A DNA stretch of 64,000 nucleotides. Origin: Bacillota bacterium. GTDB lineage: Bacteria > Bacillota > Clostridia > Lachnospirales > Lachnospiraceae. Below the pieces are notes generated by a model. It saw only the letters and a program-made list of their open reading frames with translations. It did no database searches and was not told where the DNA came from. Position 1 is the first letter of the stretch; each line of letters begins with the position of its first letter. The stretch lies in contig JAEZZQ010000016.1 in the NCBI GenBank assembly GCA_023442465.1, forward strand, positions 372,001-436,000, written 5' to 3'. Both the position numbers and the translations under genes were made by a program. This document shows positions 7,653 to 16,325 of this stretch, in pieces.

Positions 7653-9335
7653 TTAGAAAAACTTTATTTTTTTTACCATCTGTACGAACTCTGCATTATT
7701 TCTCGTCTTCGCAAACATATCCAAAATCTTGTCTACGGCTTCTTCGGGCTTCAGACTGTTAAGTGCCTTACGCATGATGTTGATTGCCTCCTGCTCTTCC
7801 GAAGACAAAAGCAAATCTTCTCTGCGTGTTCCCGATTTCGGAATGTCAATAGCCGGAAATACCCTTCTCTCCGACAGTTTGCGGTCAAGCACCATCTCCA
7901 TATTGCCGGTGCCTTTGAACTCCTCATATACTACATCATCCATTTTACTTCCGGTTTCCACCAAGGCCGTCGCAAGAATAGTCAGACTGCCGCCGCCTCT
8001 CATGTTTCTCGCCGCACCGAAAAAGCGCTTCGGCATATGTAAAGCTGCCGGATCAAGACCACCGGATAACGTTCTTCCGCTCGGGGGAACGGTAAGGTTA
8101 TATGCTCTTGTCAAACGTGTGATGCTGTCGAGCAATATCATAACATCCTTTTTATGTTCTACCAAGCGCTTCGCGCGCTCGATTACCATTTCTGAAACTC
8201 TTTTATGGTGCTCCGGCAATTCATCGAAGGTAGAATAAATAACTTCTACATTAGGTCCCTCAATCGCTTCCTTTATATCCGTTACCTCTTCCGGACGTTC
8301 GTCAATAAGAAGGATGATCAGATGCACATCCGGCGAATTCCTTTTCACGGATTTAGCAACCTCTTTTAATAGGGTTGTCTTTCCCGCCTTCGGAGGAGAT
8401 ACGATCATACCTCTCTGCCCTTTGCCCACCGGACTCATCAAATCCATGATTCGCATTGCCACGGATGCACCCTGTGTCTCCAAAGGCATCCTCTCATCGG
8501 GAAAAATAGGCGTCATGTCTTCAAAATTACATCTGCGTGCCGCCACATCGGGAGAATATCCGTTGACACTTTTTACATATAATAATGCGCTGAACTTCTC
8601 GCTCTGCGTCTTAATTCTCGTATTGCCTTCCAGAATGTCCCCGGTCTTTAAATTAAAGCGCCTGATCTGACTGGGTGCAACGTAAACGTCATTTTCCCCC
8701 GGAAGATAATTCTCGCAGCGGATAAATCCGTAGCCGTCCGGCATAACTTCCAAAATTCCATGAGCAATAATGCCGCTGTCCAAATCGGATGGATATTTCT
8801 CGTCATCCCCTCTTCCGGTTACTGTCTGCCTGCTGTCTGTTGCTGCTCTGTTTTCAGACATTCTATTATCCGATGAGGCCCTATTTTCCGCTGGCCTTCC
8901 GTTTGCCGCCTGCCTATTGTCCTGAAGTTTATTCTCGTTCTGCTTATTTTCCGATACTCTGTTTTCTGCTTGCCTGCTCTCCGGCAATTTATTCTCAGCC
9001 TGTCTGCCCTCTGCAAATCTGCTTTCAGGCTCCCCGACTGCTGCCTGTCTGCTTTCTGTTTGTCTATTTTCTTGCTGCCTGTTCCCTGCCTGCTTATTAT
9101 CCAAAGAAATTTCGCCGCCATTCCTCTCGGATGCCGGCTTATTCATAATGATTCTCTTGGGGGCGGTTGCAGGCTTCTCTTCTGAAACTACAGCCTCATT
9201 TTTCTCTTTTTCATCCTCTACGAGCATTGCTTCCACAATTTCTGCTTTTTTCATCGCAGAAACGCCTTTAATCTTCCTGGCCTTGGCAATTTCCTTCAGG
9301 TCTGCCAACGCCAACGATTCATACTTCTCTCTCAT
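7653..9335 (-). CDS. rho: Transcription termination factor Rho with long disordered insertion
   Basis: 560 residues against about 420 for E. coli Rho. Hexameric RNA-dependent ATPase that ends transcription. Order: N-terminal helical Rho_N domain (1-45), then an insertion of about 100 residues (roughly 72-178) made of degenerate repeats such as ESRQAENR and ENKQ, rich in N, Q, R, E and A and lacking hydrophobics; then the cold-shock-like RNA-binding domain (DGYGFIR), and the RecA-type core with PPKAGKTT (Walker A), MILLDSITR (Walker B) and the GGLDPAALHMPKRFFGAARN region of Q/R loops. GGAGGAG precedes the ATG at 9335. Long insertions between these domains are known in Rho of several phyla; in Clostridium botulinum an N/Q-rich one is prion-like. 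Confidence 0.97.
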   Translation of the reverse strand: MREKYESLALADLKEIAKARKIKGVSAMKKAEIVEAMLVEDEKEKNEAVVSEEKPATAPKRIIMNKPASERNGGEISLDNKQAGNRQQENRQTESRQAAVGEPESRFAEGRQAENKLPESRQAENRVSENKQNENKLQDNRQAANGRPAENRASSDNRMSENRAATDSRQTVTGRGDDEKYPSDLDSGIIAHGILEVMPDGYGFIRCENYLPGENDVYVAPSQIRRFNLKTGDILEGNTRIKTQSEKFSALLYVKSVNGYSPDVAARRCNFEDMTPIFPDERMPLETQGASVAMRIMDLMSPVGKGQRGMIVSPPKAGKTTLLKEVAKSVKRNSPDVHLIILLIDERPEEVTDIKEAIEGPNVEVIYSTFDELPEHHKRVSEMVIERAKRLVEHKKDVMILLDSITRLTRAYNLTVPPSGRTLSGGLDPAALHMPKRFFGAARNMRGGGSLTILATALVETGSKMDDVVYEEFKGTGNMEMVLDRKLSERRVFPAIDIPKSGTRREDLLLSSEEQEAINIMRKALNSLKPEEAVDKILDMFAKTRNNAEFVQMVKKIKFF

Positions 9336-9715
9336 ATACTCCTCCGTCTTGTCACATATTACAATTATACATCAATTCATCGGCAAAAAGCCGGTTATTC
9401 TCTTTACATACTTTTTATGCTTTTTGATTGTCTTTTATCTTGGGGGAATAAAGCTGATATGTTAATCGAATTGCTTACAAATGCCATCTATTTTTAACAT
9501 TATACAACAGCTTTTGTAAAATAGAAAGTCTTTTTTTCATTTCACCGCTTTGCAGGTTACAGTTCATCCTTCGGCAAAACTGCGGTATGGAAGGCTGGGA
9601 AACCCTTGCAGACTTCCGGTAAATATTATATGATTACTTCAGTATGCAGTGCGTATGTGCGTGCTGCGTCCTAACTCAAATAGAAAACACAACAATATCA
9701 AAGTGAGGATAAGTC
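9336..9715. other. 380-base gap between divergent rho and malic enzyme
   Basis: AT-rich on the rho side. Two TATAAT matches on the reverse strand lie upstream of rho, one of them about 35 bases before the rho start, but neither has a good -35, so I do not call a promoter. A small CGGC/GCCG hairpin lies near 9390. The malic enzyme side (9560-9700) is more GC-rich with no clear structure or ORF. GTGAGG at 9701-9706 is the malic enzyme ribosome site. Confidence 0.4.
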
Positions 9716-10870
9716 ATGACTACGAACGAAAAGGCATTAGAGCTTCATAAACAATGGAATGGAAAATTAGAGACGGTATCCAAGTCTCCCGTCAAATCCC
9801 GCGAGGACCTTTCCCTCGCCTATACTCCCGGCGTTGCCGAGCCCTGCAAGGTTATCGCACAGGACAAAGAGGCCGCCTATACTTATACGATGAAAGCTAA
9901 CACGGTTGCCGTAGTATCCGATGGAAGCGCAGTATTAGGCTTGGGTAATATCGGCCCCTATGCCGCCATGCCTGTTATGGAAGGAAAGGCAGTACTTTTC
10001 AAGGAATTCGGCGGTGTGAATGCCGTACCCATTTGTCTTGACACGCAGGATACGGAGGAAATCATCAAAGCAGTTACCTATCTTGCTCCCGGATTCGGCG
10101 GCATTAATCTGGAGGACATCAGTGCCCCCCGCTGCTTCGAAATTGAAGAACGTTTAAAGGAAATACTGGACATCCCCGTATTTCACGACGATCAGCACGG
10201 TACGGCAATTGTCGTTCTGGCCGGCGTAATCAACGCCCTGAAGATAACGGGAAAGAAAAAGGAGGACTGCAAGGTTATCGTAAACGGCGCAGGCAGCGCA
10301 GGCGTAGCCATCACGAAATTGTTGCTTACCTACGGGTTTTACAATGTCATCATGTGCGATAAGGTAGGTATTGTCTCTGTTAAGACGGAAGGTCTCAACT
10401 GGATGCAGCAAAAAATGACAGAGGTTACTAACCCTAATAACGAAACCGGTTCTCTCGCCGACGCCATGAAAGGCGCGGATATCTTTGTGGGTGTATCCGC
10501 TCCCGGCATAGTGACCAAGGAAATGGTTTCTTCCATGAATAAGGATGCCATTCTTTTCGCTATGGCAAATCCTGTTCCGGAAATCATGCCCGATTTAGCA
10601 AAAGAAGCGGGCGCAAGAGTCGTTGGTACAGGACGCAGCGACTTTCCTAACCAGGTGAACAACGTAGTTGCCTTTCCAGGCATCTTCAAGGGAGCCTTAG
10701 AGGGCCGCGCTACGCAGATTACGGAGGAAATGAAGCTTGCAGCGGCAAATGCAATCGCTAATCTCGTTCCAGAAAGCGAACTGGGAGAAGACAACATTAT
10801 GCCGGAGGCTTTCAATCCCAAGGTAGCCGAGGCCGTTGCTGAAGCTGTAAAATCTCATATCGTCCGCTGA
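9716..10870 (+). CDS. Malic enzyme, NAD(P)-dependent, short form
   Basis: 384 residues, typical of the short bacterial malic enzymes. Oxidatively decarboxylates malate to pyruvate in the cytoplasm. The N-terminal malic domain holds YTPGVAEPC with the catalytic Tyr near residue 38, SDGSAVLGLGNIG, and the metal-binding VFHDDQHGTA near residue 157; the Rossmann domain shows VNGAGSAGVAITKLL near 190. The C-terminal half carries ANPVPEIMPD and GRSDFPNQVNN motifs. The YhcC-like gene follows after 18 bases, so both are probably cotranscribed, though no functional link is evident. Confidence 0.95.
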   Translation: MTTNEKALELHKQWNGKLETVSKSPVKSREDLSLAYTPGVAEPCKVIAQDKEAAYTYTMKANTVAVVSDGSAVLGLGNIGPYAAMPVMEGKAVLFKEFGGVNAVPICLDTQDTEEIIKAVTYLAPGFGGINLEDISAPRCFEIEERLKEILDIPVFHDDQHGTAIVVLAGVINALKITGKKKEDCKVIVNGAGSAGVAITKLLLTYGFYNVIMCDKVGIVSVKTEGLNWMQQKMTEVTNPNNETGSLADAMKGADIFVGVSAPGIVTKEMVSSMNKDAILFAMANPVPEIMPDLAKEAGARVVGTGRSDFPNQVNNVVAFPGIFKGALEGRATQITEEMKLAAANAIANLVPESELGEDNIMPEAFNPKVAEAVAEAVKSHIVR

Positions 10871-10888
10871 GCGGCAGGAAAACACGGA

Positions 10889-11869
10889 ATGGCTAATACT
10901 ATGTCTAACCAAAAAGAACAGGCATCCCCTGACATCTGCATTCCTGAACTATGGCACGGCAAACGCTATTATTCTCTGGATGCCTATTTTAAGAACACCC
11001 TCGGCGGGAAGCTGAATAAGATTGCCATCGACGCAGGATTTACCTGCCCTAACAGAGACGGTACACTGGATACCAAAGGCTGCATCTTTTGCAGCGAAGG
11101 AGGAAGCGGCGATTTTGCCGTTCCCTTTTCCTCTATCGAGGCGGCCGGACCATATATTGCATATTTCCAGTCCTATACCGGTACCTATGCCCCCGCCTCA
11201 CGACTGGAGCAAGTCTTCGGGCAGGCGTTAGATAACCCTAAAGTTGCCGGAATCTCCATCGCTACACGCCCCGACTGTCTGCCGGAGGAGGTTCTTACGC
11301 TGCTCGGCAGACTGAAAGCCTCCTATCCCCACAAATTCATATGGATAGAGCTGGGACTCCAGACCATTCATGAACAAACTGCTCTCTATATCCGGCGGGG
11401 TTATGCTCTGAAGCGCTTTTCCCGGGCTGTTTATGAGCTGGATACCCTGCACATTCCGGTCATCGTCCACGTCATCTTGGGACTTCCCGGCGAAAGCGAA
11501 TCTATGATGCTCGAAACTGTAGAATATCTGAGCAGCCTTCCGGTTTTCGGAATAAAGCTTCAGCTTCTCCACGTGCTGCGGGGAACCGACTTGGCCGCGG
11601 ATTATGAAAAGGGCTTATTTTCTACTTTGACTATGGAAGAATATCTTCATATACTTATAAGCTGTATGGAGCATCTTTCCCCGGATATCGTCATACACCG
11701 GGTAACCGGCGACGGACCAAAGGAACTGCTCCTCGCTCCTTTATGGAGCACTGAAAAGAAAAAGGTTCTGAACGCTCTTCATCATCAGATGAAGCTTCAG
11801 AACTCCTATCAGGGAAAATATTGGAAAGGAAGTATTTCTCATGCCGCAGGAACCTCTGACACTTTATAA
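10889..11869 (+). CDS. YhcC-like radical SAM protein (TIGR01212 type)
   Basis: 326 residues. Cluster cysteines are in the arrangement typical of the YhcC group: FTCPNRDG followed twelve residues on by GCIFC, rather than the compact CxxxCxxC. Later motifs GISIATRPDCLPEE, IELGLQTIH and HVILGLPGE fit the SPASM-free Elp3/YhcC-like TIM barrel. The family is linked to tRNA or other modification, but the substrate is not established. The DUF4364 gene starts inside its last codons (29-base overlap), suggesting translational coupling. Confidence 0.88.
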   Translation: MANTMSNQKEQASPDICIPELWHGKRYYSLDAYFKNTLGGKLNKIAIDAGFTCPNRDGTLDTKGCIFCSEGGSGDFAVPFSSIEAAGPYIAYFQSYTGTYAPASRLEQVFGQALDNPKVAGISIATRPDCLPEEVLTLLGRLKASYPHKFIWIELGLQTIHEQTALYIRRGYALKRFSRAVYELDTLHIPVIVHVILGLPGESESMMLETVEYLSSLPVFGIKLQLLHVLRGTDLAADYEKGLFSTLTMEEYLHILISCMEHLSPDIVIHRVTGDGPKELLLAPLWSTEKKKVLNALHHQMKLQNSYQGKYWKGSISHAAGTSDTL

Positions 11870-12356
11870 ACTAATCATACTTTATATGCTTGACCGGGTG
11901 AATTTTCCTCTTACCAGCGCACAGGTAGGGGATTTTATTCTGGAAAAAGAATATACGAATTTCTTAACCCTGCAGCAAGCACTTTCAGAGCTGACCGAGG
12001 CAGGGCTCATTTCCGCCCAGTCCATACGCAACAGAACTCATTTGCTGATTACGGAGGAGGGCTTGAATACACTTTCTTTTTTTGAAAACCGCATCAGTGA
12101 TACGATAAAAAAAGAAGTCAATACCTTTTTCAAGGATAACGAGATGGAGCTTCGAAACGAGGTGTCCATTCTCGCCGATTATTATAAATCCACGACCGGA
12201 GATTATGATGCACATTTAGTGGCAAAAGAGAAAAAGGTAAAACTAGTTGACATAACTTTATCTGTTCCTACGGAAGAATCCGCTGCAGCTATCTGTGACA
12301 ACTGGCAGCGGAAAAATCAACAAATCTATCAATACCTCATTCAACAACTATTTTAG
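11841..12356 (+). CDS. DUF4364 winged-helix protein
   Basis: 171 residues. Starts with LYKLIILYMLDRVNFPLTSAQVGDFIL, a pattern of the DUF4364 family, whose N-terminal 90 residues form a winged helix resembling PadR/MarR regulators, with TEAGLI and THLLITEEG in the wing. The C-terminal part (about 110-171) is a charged alpha/beta segment. It overlaps the end of the YhcC-like gene by 29 bases. Possibly a DNA-binding regulator; target unknown. Ends 55 bases before the convergent gene at 12411; no clear terminator is seen between them. Confidence 0.85.
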   Translation: MPQEPLTLYKLIILYMLDRVNFPLTSAQVGDFILEKEYTNFLTLQQALSELTEAGLISAQSIRNRTHLLITEEGLNTLSFFENRISDTIKKEVNTFFKDNEMELRNEVSILADYYKSTTGDYDAHLVAKEKKVKLVDITLSVPTEESAAAICDNWQRKNQQIYQYLIQQLF

Positions 12357-12410
12357 CCCCGTCTTTTTCTATGCGTCTTAAAGGCATCGGACTCTTAGGG
12401 CATTGGGCTC

Positions 12411-14642
12411 TTAAGGCATTGGCCACTGGGAAATGCCGATGATACTTTTTGCGAAATCCGTGTAAGTATCCGCATTCTCGGTGTCCATGTATTTAAATAC
12501 ATTGTAGGCGTATTTGTGGGTGCCGTCCGCATGGTTCAGTCCAAGGGAAAGCCCTTGCGCCATCTCTTCTAACGCATCCGTCTGTCTGGAAAAAAGAATG
12601 GAATCGATATATGGGTTGGCTTCTGCAATCTTATAGGCGTATACGATAGCTGCTGCCTGCAATTCCTCTCCCTGCAAGGATGTATATCCCAATTCACTCA
12701 ATATAACGGAGCGCACCTTGCCATCCTTCATAAGAAATTCCTCCTGCTGCATATAATCGGTTACCACATTGATATTTGCCATCGTCACCATAGATGTATC
12801 CGGTGAATCTTTGACATACTTGGAGGGTGACCATATCTTCACGACAGTCAATGGCACATTGTAGGGATGTATGGCAAGTCCCCAGTCGATGTTTCCTTCT
12901 TCCTTTATCTGCCTGTTGAATTCATCCAGAATATCTCTGGTGTCATAGTTCGTACTGCTGCTTATGTTCCTGTCCCACTGCTGGTCCAGGGATATGTACA
13001 CATTAGATGCCGCATTAATACTTTTTATCGCATTGTAAAATACGCGATAAGCCTTGACGTATTCCTTCACATAATCCTGAAGTCCCAGGTATTCCATATA
13101 GTTCCATTCTTTTCTCGCATTGATCTCATTCCCTATGATCCAGTTGGACACCAGCCCGCGCCCATTGGCCGTTCCCGAATAACGTTCTGAAAGAAATGCT
13201 CCCACTGCTGCCAAATACTCCGTACCGCTTTCATCCGTCCCATTGAACGCATAATAAGGTGCACTTCCTATCCCGGAGCGGGCAAGGGGGTGAATCATCT
13301 GAGGATAAGCAACGGATACGTCGTTTAAAATAATCGCGCTTATCTCGATTCCTTTATTGGTCAGTGTGCTGAATACCAAATCATATTCCGACATTACCTG
13401 CCCGTTAAAAGAGTAGCTTTTCCCGTTATAGGAATAATAAATCGTGGGATAAATGCCGTTGGTCGATTCCCCCAATATTCTGGAAACGGGAATATTATAC
13501 GCCGCATGCTTCACTCCAAGCTCGTCCAGCTCCGAAGTGACAAGCTTGCTTGGGTCGATTAGAAGCCCCTTTTTGGAAGAAGGCTTTTCTCCGTTCGATT
13601 TATACTTTGCCACCGCTTCCGGATTGGTAATATACTGGGGATAACTTACCGCAATATACTTCCCTTCCTTCTTTATGGCAACCACAAATTTACGGAATAC
13701 ACCACTTTCCGTTCCGGTAAAATGTCTGGGAAACCGGAATTCCACCTCTGTATTCTTATATTCCTTCGTGATGGGAGGGATATCCTCCGCTATACCGTCT
13801 TCATAAGAGCGGATTGCAAATAAGTAATAATACTTGTCGTCGCTGACCGGAATGAAATCCGAAGAGGTCTTAAGAGAAACCTTGCTCGTTTTATTATCTA
13901 TCAGGCAGGACTCCACCTCCAAAAACGCCTCCGACTCCCCTTCCTCAAGCTCTACGGAAGCAGGCTTTTCTTTAATGGAATTAAACACGTTAAGCCCGGC
14001 TTCTATGACAGATTCGAAAATATTGCCTGCCTGTTCCTTCTTCTGCTTCTCTTTTTCCTCAGCTTCCTTCGTCTTTTCTTCCTCCGCTTTCTCTATCACT
14101 AAAAGTGCAGCTTCCTTCGCTTCCTTCTGCCTTTCGTTAAAAGAGTAAGCAGCAAATCCAGCGCCGACTAATGCCGCAATGCAGATTATTGCAATACTTA
14201 TTATAAGCCATGACGTTTTAGAAGTATTTTTCTTTTTTCTTTCCGACTTTTTTTTGTTATTTACTTTCCCTTTGTTATCTGGCTGCTCTTTGTTATCTGC
14301 CTGCTCTTTGTTATCCAACTTCTCTTCATTGTTTAACTTCTCTATGTTCTTTATACTCTCTTCGCTTTCTGTCTTCCCCTCGCTATTTAACTTCTTTATG
14401 TTCCCTATATTCTCTTCGTTATTTAACTTCTCTATGTTCTCTGTATTCCCTTCGTTTTCCAACTTCTCTTCATTATTTAAATTCTCTATGTTTCCTATGT
14501 TCCCTTCGTTTTCCAGCCGCTCTTCGCTGTTTAGCTTCTCCCGATCCCCTATATTCTCTATCTTCTCTGTACAATCTACCTTTTCTTTATTATCGATTTT
14601 CCCTCTAATTTTTCCTTTATTCTCCCGTTTTTTCAAATTCAT
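12411..14642 (-). CDS. Membrane-anchored DUF5722-like glycosidase-fold protein with repeat tail
   Basis: 743 residues in three parts. Residues 1-145 are a highly charged degenerate repeat (NIEKLNNEEKLENEGN-like units) with no Cys beyond one and almost no hydrophobics. A single membrane segment follows (SWLIISIAIICIAALVGAGF, about 145-168), so the repeat is cytoplasmic and the rest extracellular. The ectodomain has a beta-sandwich-like part (240-330) and a region from GLLIDPSKL onward resembling DUF5722, a TIM-barrel family; SNWIIGNEIN and VILSELGYTS occupy the places of acid/base and nucleophile glutamates of clan GH-A. The ATG directly follows the rarA stop with no gap, so it is in the rarA transcript. 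A glycan-active surface enzyme is an inference. Confidence 0.75.
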   Translation of the reverse strand: MNLKKRENKGKIRGKIDNKEKVDCTEKIENIGDREKLNSEERLENEGNIGNIENLNNEEKLENEGNTENIEKLNNEENIGNIKKLNSEGKTESEESIKNIEKLNNEEKLDNKEQADNKEQPDNKGKVNNKKKSERKKKNTSKTSWLIISIAIICIAALVGAGFAAYSFNERQKEAKEAALLVIEKAEEEKTKEAEEKEKQKKEQAGNIFESVIEAGLNVFNSIKEKPASVELEEGESEAFLEVESCLIDNKTSKVSLKTSSDFIPVSDDKYYYLFAIRSYEDGIAEDIPPITKEYKNTEVEFRFPRHFTGTESGVFRKFVVAIKKEGKYIAVSYPQYITNPEAVAKYKSNGEKPSSKKGLLIDPSKLVTSELDELGVKHAAYNIPVSRILGESTNGIYPTIYYSYNGKSYSFNGQVMSEYDLVFSTLTNKGIEISAIILNDVSVAYPQMIHPLARSGIGSAPYYAFNGTDESGTEYLAAVGAFLSERYSGTANGRGLVSNWIIGNEINARKEWNYMEYLGLQDYVKEYVKAYRVFYNAIKSINAASNVYISLDQQWDRNISSSTNYDTRDILDEFNRQIKEEGNIDWGLAIHPYNVPLTVVKIWSPSKYVKDSPDTSMVTMANINVVTDYMQQEEFLMKDGKVRSVILSELGYTSLQGEELQAAAIVYAYKIAEANPYIDSILFSRQTDALEEMAQGLSLGLNHADGTHKYAYNVFKYMDTENADTYTDFAKSIIGISQWPMP

Positions 14643-15968
14643 TTACTCAGCCTCTTTTTTTATTTTTGCCATATGCTCTTTTATCTTTAATTCGTACCCA
14701 TTGCCGGAGGGCTTATAAAATTCCTTCCCATTAAGCTCATACGGCAAATACTGCTGCTTGACATAATTGTTCGGATAATCATGGGCATATTTATAGCCGG
14801 TCCCATGTCCTAATTTGGCTGCACCTTTATAATGAGCATCCTGCAAATGGGCCGGTATCGGCAGATTTCCAGTTTCCTCCACTACATGCAGCGCATCGAA
14901 AACCGCATTGACTGCCGCATTGCTTTTGGGTGCACTGGCTACATAAGATACTGCCTGTGACAGTATAATCTGAGCTTCCGGCATCCCCACCCTTTCTACC
15001 GCAAGCGCTGCACTGACTGCCACCTGAAGCGCATTCGGATCCGCATTTCCCACATCCTCAGAGGCGCAGATCATAATCCTTCTGGCAATAAAGGTCACGC
15101 TTTCACCCGCATAGAGCATACGGGCGAGATAGTAAACAGCCGCATCGGGATCCGAACCTCTCATACTCTTAATAAATGCAGAAATCGTATCGTAATGGTT
15201 ATCCCCGGTCTTGTCATACCGCACCACCCTTTTTTGTATACATTCCTGCATAACTTCCATGGTCAAATGAATCTTGCCGTCCTCGCCGCGCTGTGTAGTC
15301 ATAACGCCCAATTCTACCGCGTTAAGCGCATGTCTGGCATCGCCTCCTGAAAGCTCTGAAAGAAACTCTACCGCATCTTCATCGATAATGGCGTCGTAGG
15401 CTCCCATTCCTCTGTCCGCATCATAAACTGCCCGCTTAATAAGAGTCTGAATGGCCTCCCGTTCTAACGGCCTTAACTCGAATATGATAGAGCGGGAAAT
15501 CAACGCACTATTTACTTCGAAGTAAGGATTTTCAGTGGTTGCTCCGATGAGAATAATGGTTCCGTCCTCTACAAAGGGAAGAAGATAATCCTGCTGTCCT
15601 TTATTGAACCGGTGTATCTCGTCTATGAAAAGTATCGTTCTCTTTCCATACATTCCCTGAGTATCCTTCGCTGTTCCTATCACCACTTCCATATCCTTCT
15701 TGCCGGCAATTGTTGCATTGATCTGGGTAAATTCCGCACTGGTCGTATTGGCAATTACCTTTGCAAGCGTGGTTTTCCCCGTTCCCGGAGGGCCATAAAA
15801 TATAATGGAGCTAAGCTTATCCGCCTTGATCGCCCGGTAAAGCAGCTTGTCCTTACCGATGATATGCTGCTGCCCCACCACCTCCTCTAAGGTCTTCGGC
15901 CTCAGCCTTGCCGCCAACGGAGATTCTTTTTCCATATTTGTACTTCTCATATATTCAAATATATCCAT
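14643..15968 (-). CDS. rarA: Replication-associated recombination protein A (MgsA/RarA)
   Basis: 441 residues, normal length. AAA+ clamp-loader-like ATPase acting at stalled replication forks. Seen: RPKTLEEVVGQQHIIG near the N-terminus, Walker A GPPGTGKTTLAK near residue 60, Walker B ILFIDEIHRFN with QQDYLLP, sensor-1 IGATTENP, the SRS Arg-finger region, and the C-terminal tetramerisation domain with ASEDVGNADP and HYKGAAKLGHGTGYKYAHDYP. GGGAG lies ten bases upstream of the ATG at 15968. Followed directly by the repeat-tailed membrane protein gene. Confidence 0.97.
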   Translation of the reverse strand: MDIFEYMRSTNMEKESPLAARLRPKTLEEVVGQQHIIGKDKLLYRAIKADKLSSIIFYGPPGTGKTTLAKVIANTTSAEFTQINATIAGKKDMEVVIGTAKDTQGMYGKRTILFIDEIHRFNKGQQDYLLPFVEDGTIILIGATTENPYFEVNSALISRSIIFELRPLEREAIQTLIKRAVYDADRGMGAYDAIIDEDAVEFLSELSGGDARHALNAVELGVMTTQRGEDGKIHLTMEVMQECIQKRVVRYDKTGDNHYDTISAFIKSMRGSDPDAAVYYLARMLYAGESVTFIARRIMICASEDVGNADPNALQVAVSAALAVERVGMPEAQIILSQAVSYVASAPKSNAAVNAVFDALHVVEETGNLPIPAHLQDAHYKGAAKLGHGTGYKYAHDYPNNYVKQQYLPYELNGKEFYKPSGNGYELKIKEHMAKIKKEAE

Positions 15969-16325
15969 AACCTTCTGCTCCCTTTTAGGAAAAACTTTTT
16001 CGTGAGGGATAAAAATAACTGTCGTATGTTCAATATTACCATATCCTTCTAAGCCAGCACAATAGAATCCGGCTTATTTTGCAAAAATCAGGTTACTATC
16101 CAGCCTTCCATACTACGAAGCCAAAATTGTATCTATATGCAATTTTATGAGGGCTGCTAACACAAAAATGCAGTTTTATCACATTTTGTGTACAACATGC
16201 TGCTGTCTAGCCGGAGGAAAACTGTAGCAAAATCAGGAAAATACACAATGTGCCTTTTGGATATTTAAAATAGGAGCTGTAATAAACAGCTCCTAAATAA
16301 TCGAACAAAAGTGTAATAATATATA
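15969..16325. other. 357-base gap between rarA and the ABC exporter
   Basis: Holds the terminator at 16271-16295 and otherwise AT-rich sequence. No ORF with a ribosome site. A partly repeated motif of the form ATGCAATTTTATGAGG / ATGCAGTTTTATCAC at about 16137 and 16171 is the only other pattern; I cannot assign it a role. Confidence 0.35.
16271..16295 (-). terminator. Terminator of the ABC exporter genes
   Basis: TAGGAGCTG and CAGCTCCTA form a perfect nine-bp stem around a TAATAAA loop; on the reverse strand it is followed by TTTTAAAT. It begins 31 bases after the stop of the second exporter gene. Confidence 0.75.

Noticed and set aside
8801..9120. CRISPR-like or tandem DNA repeat array
   Set aside because: The repeats are inside the rho reading frame, vary in length and sequence, and lack unique spacers.
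9606..9632. Promoter for the malic enzyme (TTGCAG ... TATATG)
   Set aside because: The spacer is only 15 bases and the -10 match is weak.
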